Position numbers and translations under genes: made by a program. Shown in pieces: positions 1 to 9,264 of a stretch of DNA of 64,000 bases (the stretch's first letter is position 1; each line of letters opens with the position of its first letter). Source of the DNA: JAHBNG01 sp039028975 (GTDB lineage Bacteria > Chloroflexota > Anaerolineae > Caldilineales > Caldilineaceae). The notes below the pieces were generated by a model. It made no database searches, was not told the DNA's origin, and saw only the letters and a list, made by a program, of their open reading frames with translations. The stretch covers positions 1 through 64,000 of the forward strand of contig JBCCHB010000008.1 of NCBI GenBank assembly GCA_039028975.1, given 5' to 3'.

Positions 1-729
1 ACCTTATTTTTGATCAAACGCGGTGCATTTTAACTCTTTTGCTTCAAACCGAGCGGGTTTCTATTCATGGTATACAGCTATTTTGAGCTCAAATCCATCT
101 GAATTCTGGTCTTAGCAAAACTTCATTTGACTTAGAAAAGACAAAGCACATACTGTATATTGTATGCCGAAATCGAAAACAACAATATACAGAAAAAATA
201 GGCTCTGCAATATGTTCTAAAACTAGAAATACATGTTAGGCGAGCATCTCGCTGTCTAACTCAAATGAATCTGTCGATAACGTTTAGGAACTATGGCCTC
301 ATGATTTGTGCAATATGTTCAGAATCACCTTGTTCAAATGAACATTCGGAACGACTGTTGGCCTATTTCGCTGAAAGCAGATAAATCAACTGTCTGTTTT
401 GCATGAACTACTTGATTGATGCGCCTAATAATTGAAATAGTTCATTTGACTTAGCTGGTTTTCAACAGAGCTAAAAAACTTCATTTGACTTAGCTCTAAA
501 AGTAGCCTTGAAAACACTTGTTATGTCAACTTCTACCCTGATTAAAGCATTTCATAAGCTTGCAAACGTCTAAATTCGGCTGACTAAGTCAAATGATATT
601 TTGTAGGTAAATCTGAAACGGAGATTCTCACGCTGTATTTTTGATGCCTATCCGGTCAATACGCGCTCAAATCAGTTAATTTTGGGTAGAAATCGCTTCT
701 GTTTGAACAAAACTCTTCAAAAATAAGGT
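1..729. mobile_element. Non-coding element with 13-bp terminal inverted repeats (MITE-like)
   Basis: Bases 1-13 (ACCTTATTTTTGA) are the exact reverse complement of bases 717-729. Inside the perfect termini the arms keep a weaker resemblance for about 50 bp, with an indel. No coding frame of useful size lies between them. The 14-bp word TTCATTTGACTTAG recurs inside. This is the layout of a non-autonomous transposable element with sub-terminal repeats. The left flank is outside the window, so a target duplication cannot be tested. The window starting exactly at the repeat may also mean that the contig broke there. Confidence 0.5.
121..596. repeat. Four dispersed copies of TCATTTGACTTAG
   Basis: Copies lie at 122-135, 441-454 and 480-493 in the same orientation and at 584-596 inverted. 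They are identical over 13 bases in an otherwise unique AT-rich stretch. Such words inside a terminal-repeat element are often transposase-binding sub-terminal repeats. Iteron-like protein binding sites are the other option. Confidence 0.6.
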
Positions 730-800
730 ACAAAGTAGAAAAGTGGTAAAAGAGATGGTCAATGTTCCGCTGAAGGCCGATTCGCTGAACGCTTTTTCAC

Positions 801-1829
801 CTAGCCACTCTCACCTTGAGCAAAGAGCTGCGTCACATCCTGATCGGGCAGCTTAGGTGAATCTTGATACAAAAAGCAGGACGCTGCACGGTATTGAGTC
901 GTCTGATAGAGTGGGGGGATGGCCTCACGGCAGGTTGTCATCACTTGGGGACAGCGGTTGGCAAACTTGCAGCCCTGAGCAGCCATCCCTGTGATGTCTG
1001 CTTCTCTGGATTGGATTGGCATTTCGTCCCAGCGACGGTTGAGATCTGCCCAGGGAATCGAATTGACCAAGAGCTGGGTGTATGGATGTTGGGGTTCTTT
1101 GATGACCCGTTCAACATCTCCTGCCTCGGCCAATGAACCTTGATAGAGCACCAAAATATCATCACTCACATGGTATGCTGTGGTCAAATCATGGGTGATG
1201 TAGATGATGGAGATGCCAAACTCCTGGTTGAGCTTACTCAGGCTCTCTAGAATCGTTGCTCGCAGAGATGCATCCACCATGGAGACCGGCTCGTCAGCGA
1301 TAATGAGCTTGGGCTTGGTCAGGAGAGCACGAGCAACCATAATGCGCTGGCGCTGCCCGCCGCTTAGCTCGTGAGGATAGCGACCTAACGTCTCTTCTGG
1401 GCGCAATCCAACACCCGTCAACGCTTCTTCGATGAGCGCTTTTGCACCAGCATCCGAATCGGCCAGTTTAAACTTGGCAATTGGCACATTAAGCACGTGA
1501 TCTACTTTGTAAAAGGGATTGTAGACCGAAAAGGGATCCTGAAAGACAGCTTGGATCTCCTGACGAAAATTGCGCCGTTCTTCACTCGCAAGGCGAGTCA
1601 AATCCTGACCTCGATAGAAGACCTTTCCATTGGTTGGTTTGAGAAAACCCATAAGGATTAATCCCAATGTCGATTTTCCACTACCGCTTTCGCCAGCCAC
1701 GGCATGAATGGCCGGTTGCTCAATGTCTAGTGAGAACGTGACATCGTCTAACGCCACCGTCCGCTTTTTGCGTAACAGTCCACTGCCAAAGACTTTGGTC
1801 ACGTTGCGAAGTTCAAGAAATGGTGCCAT
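801..1829 (-). CDS. Oligopeptide/dipeptide ABC transporter ATPase (OppF/DppF type)
   Basis: This is one of two ATPases that energise a peptide importer at the inner face of the membrane. The 342-residue protein has Walker A GESGSGKST (46-54), signature LSGGQRQR, and Walker B LIIADEP. It ends in the C-terminal extension typical of the peptide branch, with a PQHPYTQLL stretch and a cysteine cluster around CKFANRCPQ. It is the last gene of a minus-strand cluster ATPase-permease-permease. Its partner ATPase starts 128 bases upstream, across a tandem repeat. No solute-binding protein gene is in the cluster, so the substrate class comes from family resemblance only. Confidence 0.92.
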   Translation of the reverse strand: MAPFLELRNVTKVFGSGLLRKKRTVALDDVTFSLDIEQPAIHAVAGESGSGKSTLGLILMGFLKPTNGKVFYRGQDLTRLASEERRNFRQEIQAVFQDPFSVYNPFYKVDHVLNVPIAKFKLADSDAGAKALIEEALTGVGLRPEETLGRYPHELSGGQRQRIMVARALLTKPKLIIADEPVSMVDASLRATILESLSKLNQEFGISIIYITHDLTTAYHVSDDILVLYQGSLAEAGDVERVIKEPQHPYTQLLVNSIPWADLNRRWDEMPIQSREADITGMAAQGCKFANRCPQVMTTCREAIPPLYQTTQYRAASCFLYQDSPKLPDQDVTQLFAQGESG

Positions 1830-1890
1830 AGGAATAAGGGTGAGTCGGTTGGTCGGTTGGTCAGTAAGTCAGTTTCCGAGTCCAGTGATC

Positions 1891-1950
1891 GACTCATCAG
1901 TTACCGACTCACCAGTTACCGACTCACCAGTTACCGACTCACCGATTACC
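1891..1950. repeat. 15-bp tandem repeat, four units, between the two ATPase genes
   Basis: The unit GACTCACCAGTTACC is repeated four times (1891-1905, 1906-1920, 1921-1935, 1936-1950), the first and last copies with changes. The preceding stretch contains degenerate related units. It lies wholly in the gap between the two ATPase genes. A length of 15 bp keeps frame but no gene reads through it. Confidence 0.8.
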
Positions 1951-1956
1951 GACCAA

Positions 1957-2916
1957 CTAACTATACAGATGACATGCTGCCAATTGCCCAGAATCCATGC
2001 GGGCTAGTTTAGGTGGTTGAGCACGGCATTGCTCAAATGCTTGGGGGCAGCGCGGGTGAAAGAGACAGACTGGTTTTGGATTGAGTAAGGATGGTGCAAT
2101 GCCGGGAATCCCTTGGAATATCCCTTTGGTTTCCAACGTGGGTAGGCTAGAAATGAGCATTTGGGTGTACGGATGCTTCGGTGAGGCAAAGATCTCCTCG
2201 ATAGTACCAATCTCTGCAATTTTTCCCGCGTACATAATGATAAGCTGGTCCACAAACTGCACCATCAAGCCAATGTCGTGGCCAATCAGGATGACCGACG
2301 CATCCAACTCCTTTTGAACGTTGGCAATCGTCTCCATAACCTGGCGCTGAATCACCACATCTAGTGCACTGGTCGGTTCATCTGCAATGATGACCTTCGG
2401 GCTGAGAGAGATGGCGATGGCAATACAGACCCGCTGTTTCATACCGCCACTTAGCTCATGAGGGTACATTCTCATTACAGCCGCATCCAGGTCGACTCGC
2501 TGTAGAACATCCACCGCGCGCTCTTGCAACATCTGTTTGGTCAAGCTCGAATCGTGAGCACGCATGCCGTCTATCAGCTGGCGCCCGATGCGCATAACTG
2601 GATTGAGAGAGTTCATGGCACCTTGGGGAATCATGCTCAACTGACTCAACCGGGTCTGCCGCATCTCTTGCTCAGAAAGCCGTGCTAGATCGATGCCATC
2701 CAGCAACATTTCTCCTCCAGCAATTTCGCCTGCTGAAGGTAGCATTCTCATTAAGGCCAGGGCCATTGTTGACTTGCCAGAACCCGACTCGCCAACGATG
2801 CCGATACGCGTCCCCGATGCTAAATCAAAGCTGATGCCATCCACGGCTCGAACAGGTCCATTTTCCGTACGATAGTGGACCTGTAAGTCCTTGATTTGCA
2901 ATACGGCGTTGCTCAC
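1957..2916 (-). CDS. Oligopeptide/dipeptide ABC transporter ATPase (OppD/DppD type)
   Basis: Second ATPase of the peptide importer, 319 residues from the start chosen here. Walker A GESGSGKST is at 42-50, followed by the signature LSGGMKQR and Walker B VIIADEPTSALD. The C-terminal peptide-transporter extension has KHPYTQMLISSLP and cysteines near CLFHPRCPQ. A longer reading frame exists upstream, but it overlaps the permease gene. The GTG at 2916 overlaps the permease stop by four bases (GTGA) and has a GGAGGAG site five bases upstream, so it is preferred. That overlap implies translational coupling with the permease. Confidence 0.92.
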   Translation of the reverse strand: MSNAVLQIKDLQVHYRTENGPVRAVDGISFDLASGTRIGIVGESGSGKSTMALALMRMLPSAGEIAGGEMLLDGIDLARLSEQEMRQTRLSQLSMIPQGAMNSLNPVMRIGRQLIDGMRAHDSSLTKQMLQERAVDVLQRVDLDAAVMRMYPHELSGGMKQRVCIAIAISLSPKVIIADEPTSALDVVIQRQVMETIANVQKELDASVILIGHDIGLMVQFVDQLIIMYAGKIAEIGTIEEIFASPKHPYTQMLISSLPTLETKGIFQGIPGIAPSLLNPKPVCLFHPRCPQAFEQCRAQPPKLARMDSGQLAACHLYS

Positions 2917-3752
2917 GCACTCCTCCGTAGCTTTGGATTGGCGATCTGATCCAGACCCATGGCAATAAGAAAGAGTCCCACAAAGGTCAGCACGATGATG
3001 GCGATTGGAGGTGCCCACCACCACCACATCCCACGCAACACCGATGTATAGTAGAGAGACCAATAGATGGTCATCCCCAAAGTTGGCTCATTCTGAGGCC
3101 CCAATCCTAAAGCTTCCAATCCAATGGTAGCGAGAATGGCCGATGCGACTGCACTGACAAAGCTCGCGGCCAGGTATGGGAGAAGGTTGGGAATCAATTC
3201 GCGTACGATGATCTCGAAGCCGTTCATCCCAGAGAGACGAGAGACCATGACGAATTGCCGCTCCCTCAAAGTAAGCACCTGGGCGCGAATGGTGCGTGTG
3301 GGCCACATCCAGGCCAATGCAGCCACCACCAACGCCATCATGTTGACGCTAATGGCCCCTCGAATCGTTGTCGCTAGCACCACCAAAAAGAGCAGCCCGG
3401 GAACCGTAATAAGTACATCCGCAGCACCCTTCAATAGAGTATCTACAATGCCGCCAAAATAACCAGAGAGGAAACCAAACACAATGCCAATCCCCAAACC
3501 GATTGTGCCAGCAATAAGACCAATCCGCAGCGTCAAGGGCGTACCTGCTACCAGAACAGACATCAGATTTCGACCAACTGTATCGGTTCCTAACTGATAC
3601 TCTGACGAAGGAGGCAAATCTGGCAACGCAGAGCCGACCTTGTATCCATCTGGATCCACAAAGAGTCGACCCACCGGACCAATCAGCAGCACAAGTAGGA
3701 TCACGACAATGCCTACCACGAGATATGGATTTCGACGCAGAAAAGCAAGCAT
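2913..3752 (-). CDS. Peptide ABC transporter permease (DppC/OppC type)
   Basis: A 279-residue membrane subunit of the importer. An N-terminal transmembrane helix (about 10-32) is followed by the short extracytoplasmic segment usual for DppC, with the phrase YQLGTDTVGRN. Five further hydrophobic segments follow, including the cytoplasmic coupling region near SRLSGMNGFEIIVRELIPN that contacts the ATPases. The length is normal for the family. Its stop overlaps the start of the downstream ATPase. The second permease gene lies 160 bases upstream on the same strand. Confidence 0.93.
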   Translation of the reverse strand: MLAFLRRNPYLVVGIVVILLVLLIGPVGRLFVDPDGYKVGSALPDLPPSSEYQLGTDTVGRNLMSVLVAGTPLTLRIGLIAGTIGLGIGIVFGFLSGYFGGIVDTLLKGAADVLITVPGLLFLVVLATTIRGAISVNMMALVVAALAWMWPTRTIRAQVLTLRERQFVMVSRLSGMNGFEIIVRELIPNLLPYLAASFVSAVASAILATIGLEALGLGPQNEPTLGMTIYWSLYYTSVLRGMWWWWAPPIAIIVLTFVGLFLIAMGLDQIANPKLRRSA

Positions 3753-3912
3753 CCAGTCATTCCTCTGTGCTTTGTTGGCCTGTCAATAGATGAGCAGCTA
3801 ATAGGAGTTTAGTGAACTGTTGTTATTAGACAGTGCTTTCACCAGAAACTACATACTGTTCACGCTTCACTTCAGACGAGTCGTCCTGAACTCATTGGTA
3901 ATAGGTATCAAC

Positions 3913-4917
3913 TTACTTATCCTGATACACAATACGTGGATCTATGAATGGGTAAAGTAGATCCAGAACCAGAGTGGCTAGACCAATAGACAAAATTAAG
4001 ATAAAGACGACGCCATAGATGACGAAGTAATCGAACGTTTGAATGGCTCGAAAGAGGACAGCGCCCACACCGGGATAGCCAAAGACGACCTCTACAAGTA
4101 CCGCGCCAGAGACTACAAAGCCAAGAGACAAGGCTAATGATGTTGCTTGGGGCAGAAGCGCATTCCGCAAGGCGTATTGGAAGAAAATTTCTCGAGCCTT
4201 TAGCCCTTTGGCTTGAGCGAAATTGATGTAATCTTCACCCAGACCGGAGATCATCATCCCTCTCATGCTGATGGCCCAGGTACCCAATGATGCTAAAATG
4301 ATGGAGAGGGCTGGTAGGATCGAATGGTAGACGGCATCGGTGATAAACTCAAGATCAAAGGCTGGAATTGAACCCAACGAATATCCACCGCTAATAGGGA
4401 AAATTTTCAGTGTGAATGAGAGTATATAGACAAGCACCAGGCCCAGCAGGTAGTAGGGAATGGCCGACAATGTAAGTAAGGGGGCGACTAGAATTTGAAA
4501 AAAGCCTGGAGTCTTAGGCCACGCCAATAGAGCACCTGCTAATGTCCCTAAAATGACTGCCAGAATCGTTGTTGTACCCATGAGAATCAGGGTCCACGGC
4601 ATGGCCCCCATAATCATATCGAAGACGCGCTTGGGAAAGTTAGAGATAGAGATACCCAAGTCCAGCACCATAAGATCCGTCATGTAATTCACGTACTGCT
4701 GCCAAAGCGGCTTGTCTAGCCCAAACTTCTCCTCATATGCCTTAACAACCTTTTCCATATTGGTCTTGCCTGCACCACCAAATGCTAGAGCTTGGAGTAG
4801 CTTTTCTCGGACTGGATTGACAGGTGCCATACGCGGAATAAAAAAATTAACGCTGGCCGCGAGCCAAATGACAATGAGGAAAACGCCAATTCGTTTGAGG
4901 ATATAGGTGAGTGGCAT
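3913..4917 (-). CDS. Peptide ABC transporter permease (DppB/OppB type)
   Basis: First membrane subunit of the importer. The frame opens farther upstream (to 4998), but family members begin at a sequence like MPLTYILKRIGVFLIVIW, so the ATG at 4917 (334 residues) is preferred, although no clear ribosome-binding site precedes it. It has an N-terminal helix, a periplasmic loop with the FGLDKPLWQQYVNYM phrase typical of DppB, and five more membrane segments. The permease loop carries AQAKGLKAREIFFQYALRN. It heads the minus-strand cluster. The 292 bases upstream to the DUF4058 gene show no binding-protein gene. Confidence 0.9.
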   Translation of the reverse strand: MPLTYILKRIGVFLIVIWLAASVNFFIPRMAPVNPVREKLLQALAFGGAGKTNMEKVVKAYEEKFGLDKPLWQQYVNYMTDLMVLDLGISISNFPKRVFDMIMGAMPWTLILMGTTTILAVILGTLAGALLAWPKTPGFFQILVAPLLTLSAIPYYLLGLVLVYILSFTLKIFPISGGYSLGSIPAFDLEFITDAVYHSILPALSIILASLGTWAISMRGMMISGLGEDYINFAQAKGLKAREIFFQYALRNALLPQATSLALSLGFVVSGAVLVEVVFGYPGVGAVLFRAIQTFDYFVIYGVVFILILSIGLATLVLDLLYPFIDPRIVYQDK

Positions 4918-5209
4918 AAGGTTGATTCGGCAGTAGAATGCTACGCGGGTATTATTCTTGTGGGCCTCATGGGTGCGGATTTCAATATCTGCCCACAATA
5001 CAGTCGGAGTTAATTGATTATAACATTGTTACTGGAAAAAGCGAAACTTGTTCTTCTATATTGATGAGCATGATACCGTAACACCGCTACCTGAGAGAAA
5101 GATTGTTACTTTATGCGGTGCCTGAGTATATCCTTAATTTGGGGCCAAATGTTGGTAGAGATGCTTCGCTAGCCAGATATCCACCCCGCAAATTTAGGGT
5201 GCACCTCTT

Positions 5210-6002
5210 CTAACGCAACCGCTTTCCTCGCAGGAGTCTATCCAGCCACTCCACATCTTCTTTTCTGATAGGGGGATCTGTATTCGCTTTATAATCAATC
5301 TCAAGATCAAAGTTGAGTAGATCATATAGTTCCCCTAAGACCTGATTGAGATCGATGGTGGGTTCACTTTCTCCCTGTCGCAATGGTATCGGAAATATGG
5401 GTAGCGGCTGTCGCAAAGTACAATGATAAACTTCTGCATACGGTCGCTGATGACTGCGACTGACTAAAATATGGTAGTCTGACCGAACATCTGACTGTAA
5501 ATGCATTTCCATGGATTGACCACTTCGCAACAAGTCAATTGCTACTAGATGCGTTTGACTCTTTAATACCTTCTCTCGCTTTCGTTGATATGCTTGCCTC
5601 CCATCCTTATCGATTTTATTGACCCTAGAAAGAATTTCAATTGAAGTAATTACCTCTTTAGTCATCACATCTCGAACCTCTAGATAACGTTCAACGACTT
5701 CATCAGGTATTGGCAGTTCCGCAATCAGCGGATTTCCATTAGTAGCCCCTAAATTTGCCATCACAGGAGCCGGTTGCTCAGATGAATCGATAGGATTCAA
5801 CACCAGCACATCAGGTCTTCCAGCCGAATCCGTTCCACTTGTTACGGTTAGATAAACTCTTTTCTCAACCCCCACGCGATATCGAGGGCGGACAAGAGGA
5901 TTTAGCTCACGAGCCAAAGCCGTAATCTAACTGAACGTGTACTTCCTCCCATAATGTACGCCGTTCTAAGTAGGGATCCATGCCGGGAAACGGAATAGGC
6001 AT
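5210..6002 (-). pseudogene. DUF4058 family gene split by a one-base frameshift
   Basis: The complete product would be about 264 residues. The minus strand reads MPIPFPGMDPYLE from an ATG at 6002, with a GGGAGG site just upstream, continues to EEVHVQL, and hits a stop. Removing one base near 5927 (a G in the coding strand of TTAGATTACG) joins this to ITALARELNPLVRPRY and the remaining 235 residues to the stop at 5210. DUF4058 proteins start with this PFPGMDPYLE signature and are common in cyanobacteria and Chloroflexota. Their function is unknown. Either the gene has just died or the assembly has an indel here, since the rest of the frame is intact. Confidence 0.85.
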
Positions 6003-6013
6003 CACTTACCTCC

Positions 6014-6095
6014 CATAGATGGCCAGAAAAGTTCTGTCCTCCCTTCTCCAAAATTTCCAGAGTGGATGGGTCAAGAGTCTTCTGGCGACGTATAT
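6014..6095. repeat. Dispersed intergenic repeat, copy 1
   Basis: The stretch beginning ATAGATGGCCAGAAAAG and running through GTTCTGTCCTCCCTT, TTTCCAGAG and TCTTCTGGCGA matches, in inverted orientation, 12894-12978. Identity is high over the first 46 bases and continues more weakly with a gap for another 30 or so. Both copies are intergenic. Confidence 0.75.
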
Positions 6096-6167
6096 ACGAG
6101 CGAAAAAATTGAATCGAGAGCTGTGGAAGAACGAGTGCAAGGGTTGTATCTGGCCATCTGTAATAAA

Positions 6168-6208
6168 ATAGAGCGTATTTTGACTTATTTTATCAAAACA
6201 CGCTCTAT
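6168..6208. terminator. Strong inverted repeat between genes
   Basis: AGAGCGTATTTTGA (6170-6183) pairs with TCAAAACACGCTCT (6193-6206) with one mismatch around a 9-base AT-rich loop, and the arms extend by an AT pair on each side. It lies between the 3' end of the SH3 protein gene and the DUF4058 gene. No run of T follows on either strand, so terminator function is only likely. Confidence 0.4.
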
Positions 6209-6266
6209 ATCTAAACTTTGTCAAAGGCTCGATAGCGAAAAACAGCTGCTATGAATGGCGTTCTTC

Positions 6267-7736
6267 CTACTCTGGTCGGAATGTTCCGATAATGTCATCA
6301 AAGGTTGATTCGTAACGCTCAGCATTGGCTGTCTGGGTTGCCAAAGTCAATACATAGATGACATCCTTTTGGATGAGACCTACAGCCGTGAACGATGCCT
6401 CCGCATTGATGCCAAATGGAGCAAGAGAGCCGCTTCCAGATCCCATCACTGCGGGAAGATTGTTGATGGTTGTCGCGCTGACCTCGTCAATTTGGACATT
6501 GTCAAACACCTCTGGGTTGAGATCGATAACCTGGAGAACCCACTCTTCAAGCAGTTCCGCTGTGGCACCAGGCCCTTGAATGACTGACACGTTCAAAAGG
6601 GTCGGTAAGCCGCCAAAGAAGGTATTGGCAATGTCTGTAATGGCCACCACACCAACTGATTCTCCCTCTGGTGTAGCCAAGAAGTCCTGAAGACCACCGA
6701 CTGCTTCCCCTTGCCCAAAGGTGGTTGCCAGCTGCGCAAACTGGGCACCACGTAGGTCTAGTTCTGCCCAGCCTGGTGGCATGGCCAAAGAGTAGCCCCG
6801 TTCTGAATCAACGATGGGCGTCCAGCCAGCGGGAATGGTTACCTGAGGTTCTGGCATTTCGTCCATGGCTTCTTCATCCGAAGCTTCTTCGTCCATGGCT
6901 TCTTCATCCGAAGCTTCTTCGTCCATGGCTTCTTCGTCCATGGCTTCTTCGTCCATGGCCTCTTCATCCGAAGCCTCTTCGTCCATGGCTTCTTCATCCG
7001 AAGCTTCTTCTTGCTCTTCTACTGATATATATGGCAATGCACCTGGAGGATTCGATATCACCGATATGGAAACCCAGTCACCATTTTCGGTAATAAACCA
7101 GTTCCCGTATGGCGTTTGGCCAACGAGTGTGATTACTTCACCTGATTCAACCGAACCGCTCACATCATAAAGTGTGCTGGGACCAGCTCGTAAGTTTCCG
7201 TCTCGCGACACGGTAGCGTTGTATGAACTGACAGCCGGGGCCGCGGGCGCTTCTTCTTCGGCAGCAGGAGCTTCTTCTTCAGCAGGAGCTTCTTCAGCAG
7301 GAGCTTCTTCAGCAGGAGCTTCTTCAGCAGGAGCTTCTTCAGCAGGAGCTTCTTCAGCAGGAGCTTCTTCTTCTTCAGCAGGAGCTTCTTCAGCAGGTAC
7401 ACTTGGCTCAGCATCGGACTGGGCAACCGGTACTTCACCATCACTGCTGCGGTCAACTAGCCAAGCTGCAATCCATTCACCAGTTGATAGTTGATACCAA
7501 CTGCCATCTTCATTTTTTCCGGTGATCTCTACAGCCGTACCCCCTGTAAAGTACGTGATTACATCATAGTCAACGCCAGGTCCAGCACGAACATTGGCGT
7601 CTCGATTGACGGTACCGGCTTCTTGCTGAAGCGGCGAAGCGAACAACATATTGGTGCTATCACTCACAGTGATCATGAACGCCAATAGCAGGGAAAGGAC
7701 AATCTTGACTAGCGGGAACTTGGTTCGGTTAATCAT
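6267..7736 (-). CDS. Exported SH3-domain protein with two acidic low-complexity repeat blocks
   Basis: 489 residues from the ATG at 7736, which has GGAGAG four bases upstream; an ATG at 7760 is in frame but weaker. It has a signal peptide (hydrophobic run ending near ANASPLQQ-like residues). Two bacterial SH3-type domains follow (motifs NVRAGPGVDYDVI and NLRAGPSTLYDVS), separated by a block of about ten EEAPA units. After the second SH3 comes a block of alternating MDEEA and SDEEA units. The C-terminal globular domain of about 170 residues begins near GWTPIVDSERGYSLAMPPGW. Bacterial SH3 domains usually bind cell-wall peptides, so it is probably attached to or acts at the envelope. The C-terminal domain resembles lipoprotein PsbP/DUF1795-like folds, but this is a guess. 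The gene stands alone. Confidence 0.85.
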   Translation of the reverse strand: MINRTKFPLVKIVLSLLLAFMITVSDSTNMLFASPLQQEAGTVNRDANVRAGPGVDYDVITYFTGGTAVEITGKNEDGSWYQLSTGEWIAAWLVDRSSDGEVPVAQSDAEPSVPAEEAPAEEEEAPAEEAPAEEAPAEEAPAEEAPAEEAPAEEEAPAAEEEAPAAPAVSSYNATVSRDGNLRAGPSTLYDVSGSVESGEVITLVGQTPYGNWFITENGDWVSISVISNPPGALPYISVEEQEEASDEEAMDEEASDEEAMDEEAMDEEAMDEEASDEEAMDEEASDEEAMDEMPEPQVTIPAGWTPIVDSERGYSLAMPPGWAELDLRGAQFAQLATTFGQGEAVGGLQDFLATPEGESVGVVAITDIANTFFGGLPTLLNVSVIQGPGATAELLEEWVLQVIDLNPEVFDNVQIDEVSATTINNLPAVMGSGSGSLAPFGINAEASFTAVGLIQKDVIYVLTLATQTANAERYESTFDDIIGTFRPE

Positions 7737-7917
7737 TGATCTCTCCAGGAATTTAATCAATTGTCTGGTCTGAATAGTCTTCTGATAATTTTCTGTACTC
7801 AGGGCGGTGATTTTTTACTTTACGTCAGCAGATGTGTGGCACAGATTCGTTCCACGAATTTAGTATAGCATTTAGTTTGAGCGTAACGAAATATAATTTT
7901 GGCTGAGAGACAAAAAG

Positions 7918-9264
7918 TCAGCGCACGAGTGCATCCACTAATTGAACAGCGCGGCTCATTGCTTGAACGTCATGAACGCGTACAATATCGGCTCCACGAG
8001 TAATCCCAACAACATGAGTGGCTAGGTTCCCTTCGAGGCACTGGTCCGCTGGTAATCCACCAAGAATCTTTCCAATAAATGCCTTGCGCGAGGCTCCAAG
8101 CAGCAATGGATAGCCCAATGATTTTAGTTGAGCGAATTGATTGATCAACTTCAATTGCTGTGCCGCGGTTTTGCCAAATCCAATACCTGGATCGCCAATT
8201 AGATGCCAGCGAGGAATGCTCAACTTTTGGGCCAAATCGAGCCGTTGAGCTAGCTCGGTACGCACATCATGGACCACATCCTCATATTCATAAGGTGGAC
8301 CGATGGGGGGTAGCTCCAATTCCGATAGATAGGTTACTGAAGCCCTATTATGCATAACGATCAAGGGGACTTGAACATGGGCTGCAACATCGGCAATACG
8401 CTGACTGTAGCCTAGCCCATGAACGTCATTGATCATAGACGCACCTGCATGGATGGCCGCTTCTGCTACCTCTGCTCGAAATGTATCAACAGAGACCGGG
8501 ATGTTACATTCTTGAGTGATGGCACGAATGGCAGGGATAATTCGGCCTATCTCCTCTTCGGTTGAAATCAACTGATGATCCGGTTTGGTAGATACTCCCC
8601 CCACATCTAGACAATCTGCCCCTTCCTGAGCAAATCGCTGGGCTTGTGCTACCGCCTGTTGGACTCCGTCACCTCCATCCTGTAGCAATCCATCCCCACT
8701 GAAGGAGTCTGGCGTCATGTTGATGATGCCCATAACGAAGCTTTTAGTCCCCCAATGCCAGAGGTCACCTGCCACAGGCATTACCTTAGGCAAAGGTGGA
8801 GCATTCAGAGCCTCATTGAGCTGTTGAATGGATTCTCCCAAAACGGGATGGAGCAGATTCGCGGCAATATCGCAGAGCGGTTGGAGCACAAAATCTCGCT
8901 CTGCCATGAGTGCGTGGGGAATTGTTAGTTTGGGATCGTCAACCTGGATCGTTCCATAGAGCAGAATGTCTAAATCAATGACGCGAGGCCCATATCGCCG
9001 GTCCCGTACCCGCCCTATATCTGCCATGAGTTGTTCTAGTGCATCTAACAATTCAAATGGAGAAAGGGCTGTGAAGCCCTGGCAGACAGCGTTCAAAAAG
9101 AGGGGCTGATCCAAAACGTATGCTGGTGGCGTCTCATAAAGAAACGATACCTGCTCAATGTCAACAAACTCGGCCATTTTTGCAAGAGCTTGTTGAATAT
9201 AACCGACCCGATCCCCGAGGTTTGACCCAAGGGCGATGTAAACCTTCTCTCCCTTAACGTTCAT
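7918..9264 (-). CDS. folKP: HPPK-DHPS fusion: folate synthesis (FolK-FolP)
   Basis: A 448-residue bifunctional enzyme of the cytosolic folate pathway. Residues 1-150 are 6-hydroxymethyl-dihydropterin pyrophosphokinase (ALGSNLGDR at 11-19; GPRVIDLDILLYG at 92-104). Residues about 172-445 are dihydropteroate synthase (GIINMTPDSFSGDG at 179-192, then DVGGVSTKP and the GASRKAFIG motif). The first domain pyrophosphorylates the pterin and the second joins it to p-aminobenzoate. Its ATG overlaps the stop of the upstream fusion gene by four bases (ATGA), so the two are co-transcribed. Fused HPPK-DHPS is usual in plants and protozoa and rarer in bacteria. Confidence 0.93.
   Translation of the reverse strand: MNVKGEKVYIALGSNLGDRVGYIQQALAKMAEFVDIEQVSFLYETPPAYVLDQPLFLNAVCQGFTALSPFELLDALEQLMADIGRVRDRRYGPRVIDLDILLYGTIQVDDPKLTIPHALMAERDFVLQPLCDIAANLLHPVLGESIQQLNEALNAPPLPKVMPVAGDLWHWGTKSFVMGIINMTPDSFSGDGLLQDGGDGVQQAVAQAQRFAQEGADCLDVGGVSTKPDHQLISTEEEIGRIIPAIRAITQECNIPVSVDTFRAEVAEAAIHAGASMINDVHGLGYSQRIADVAAHVQVPLIVMHNRASVTYLSELELPPIGPPYEYEDVVHDVRTELAQRLDLAQKLSIPRWHLIGDPGIGFGKTAAQQLKLINQFAQLKSLGYPLLLGASRKAFIGKILGGLPADQCLEGNLATHVVGITRGADIVRVHDVQAMSRAVQLVDALVR

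Noticed and set aside
6006..6224. A 72-codon minus-strand frame in the gap before the DUF4058 gene
   Set aside because: It crosses the dispersed repeat and a hairpin, has no ribosome-binding site, and its composition is not protein-like.
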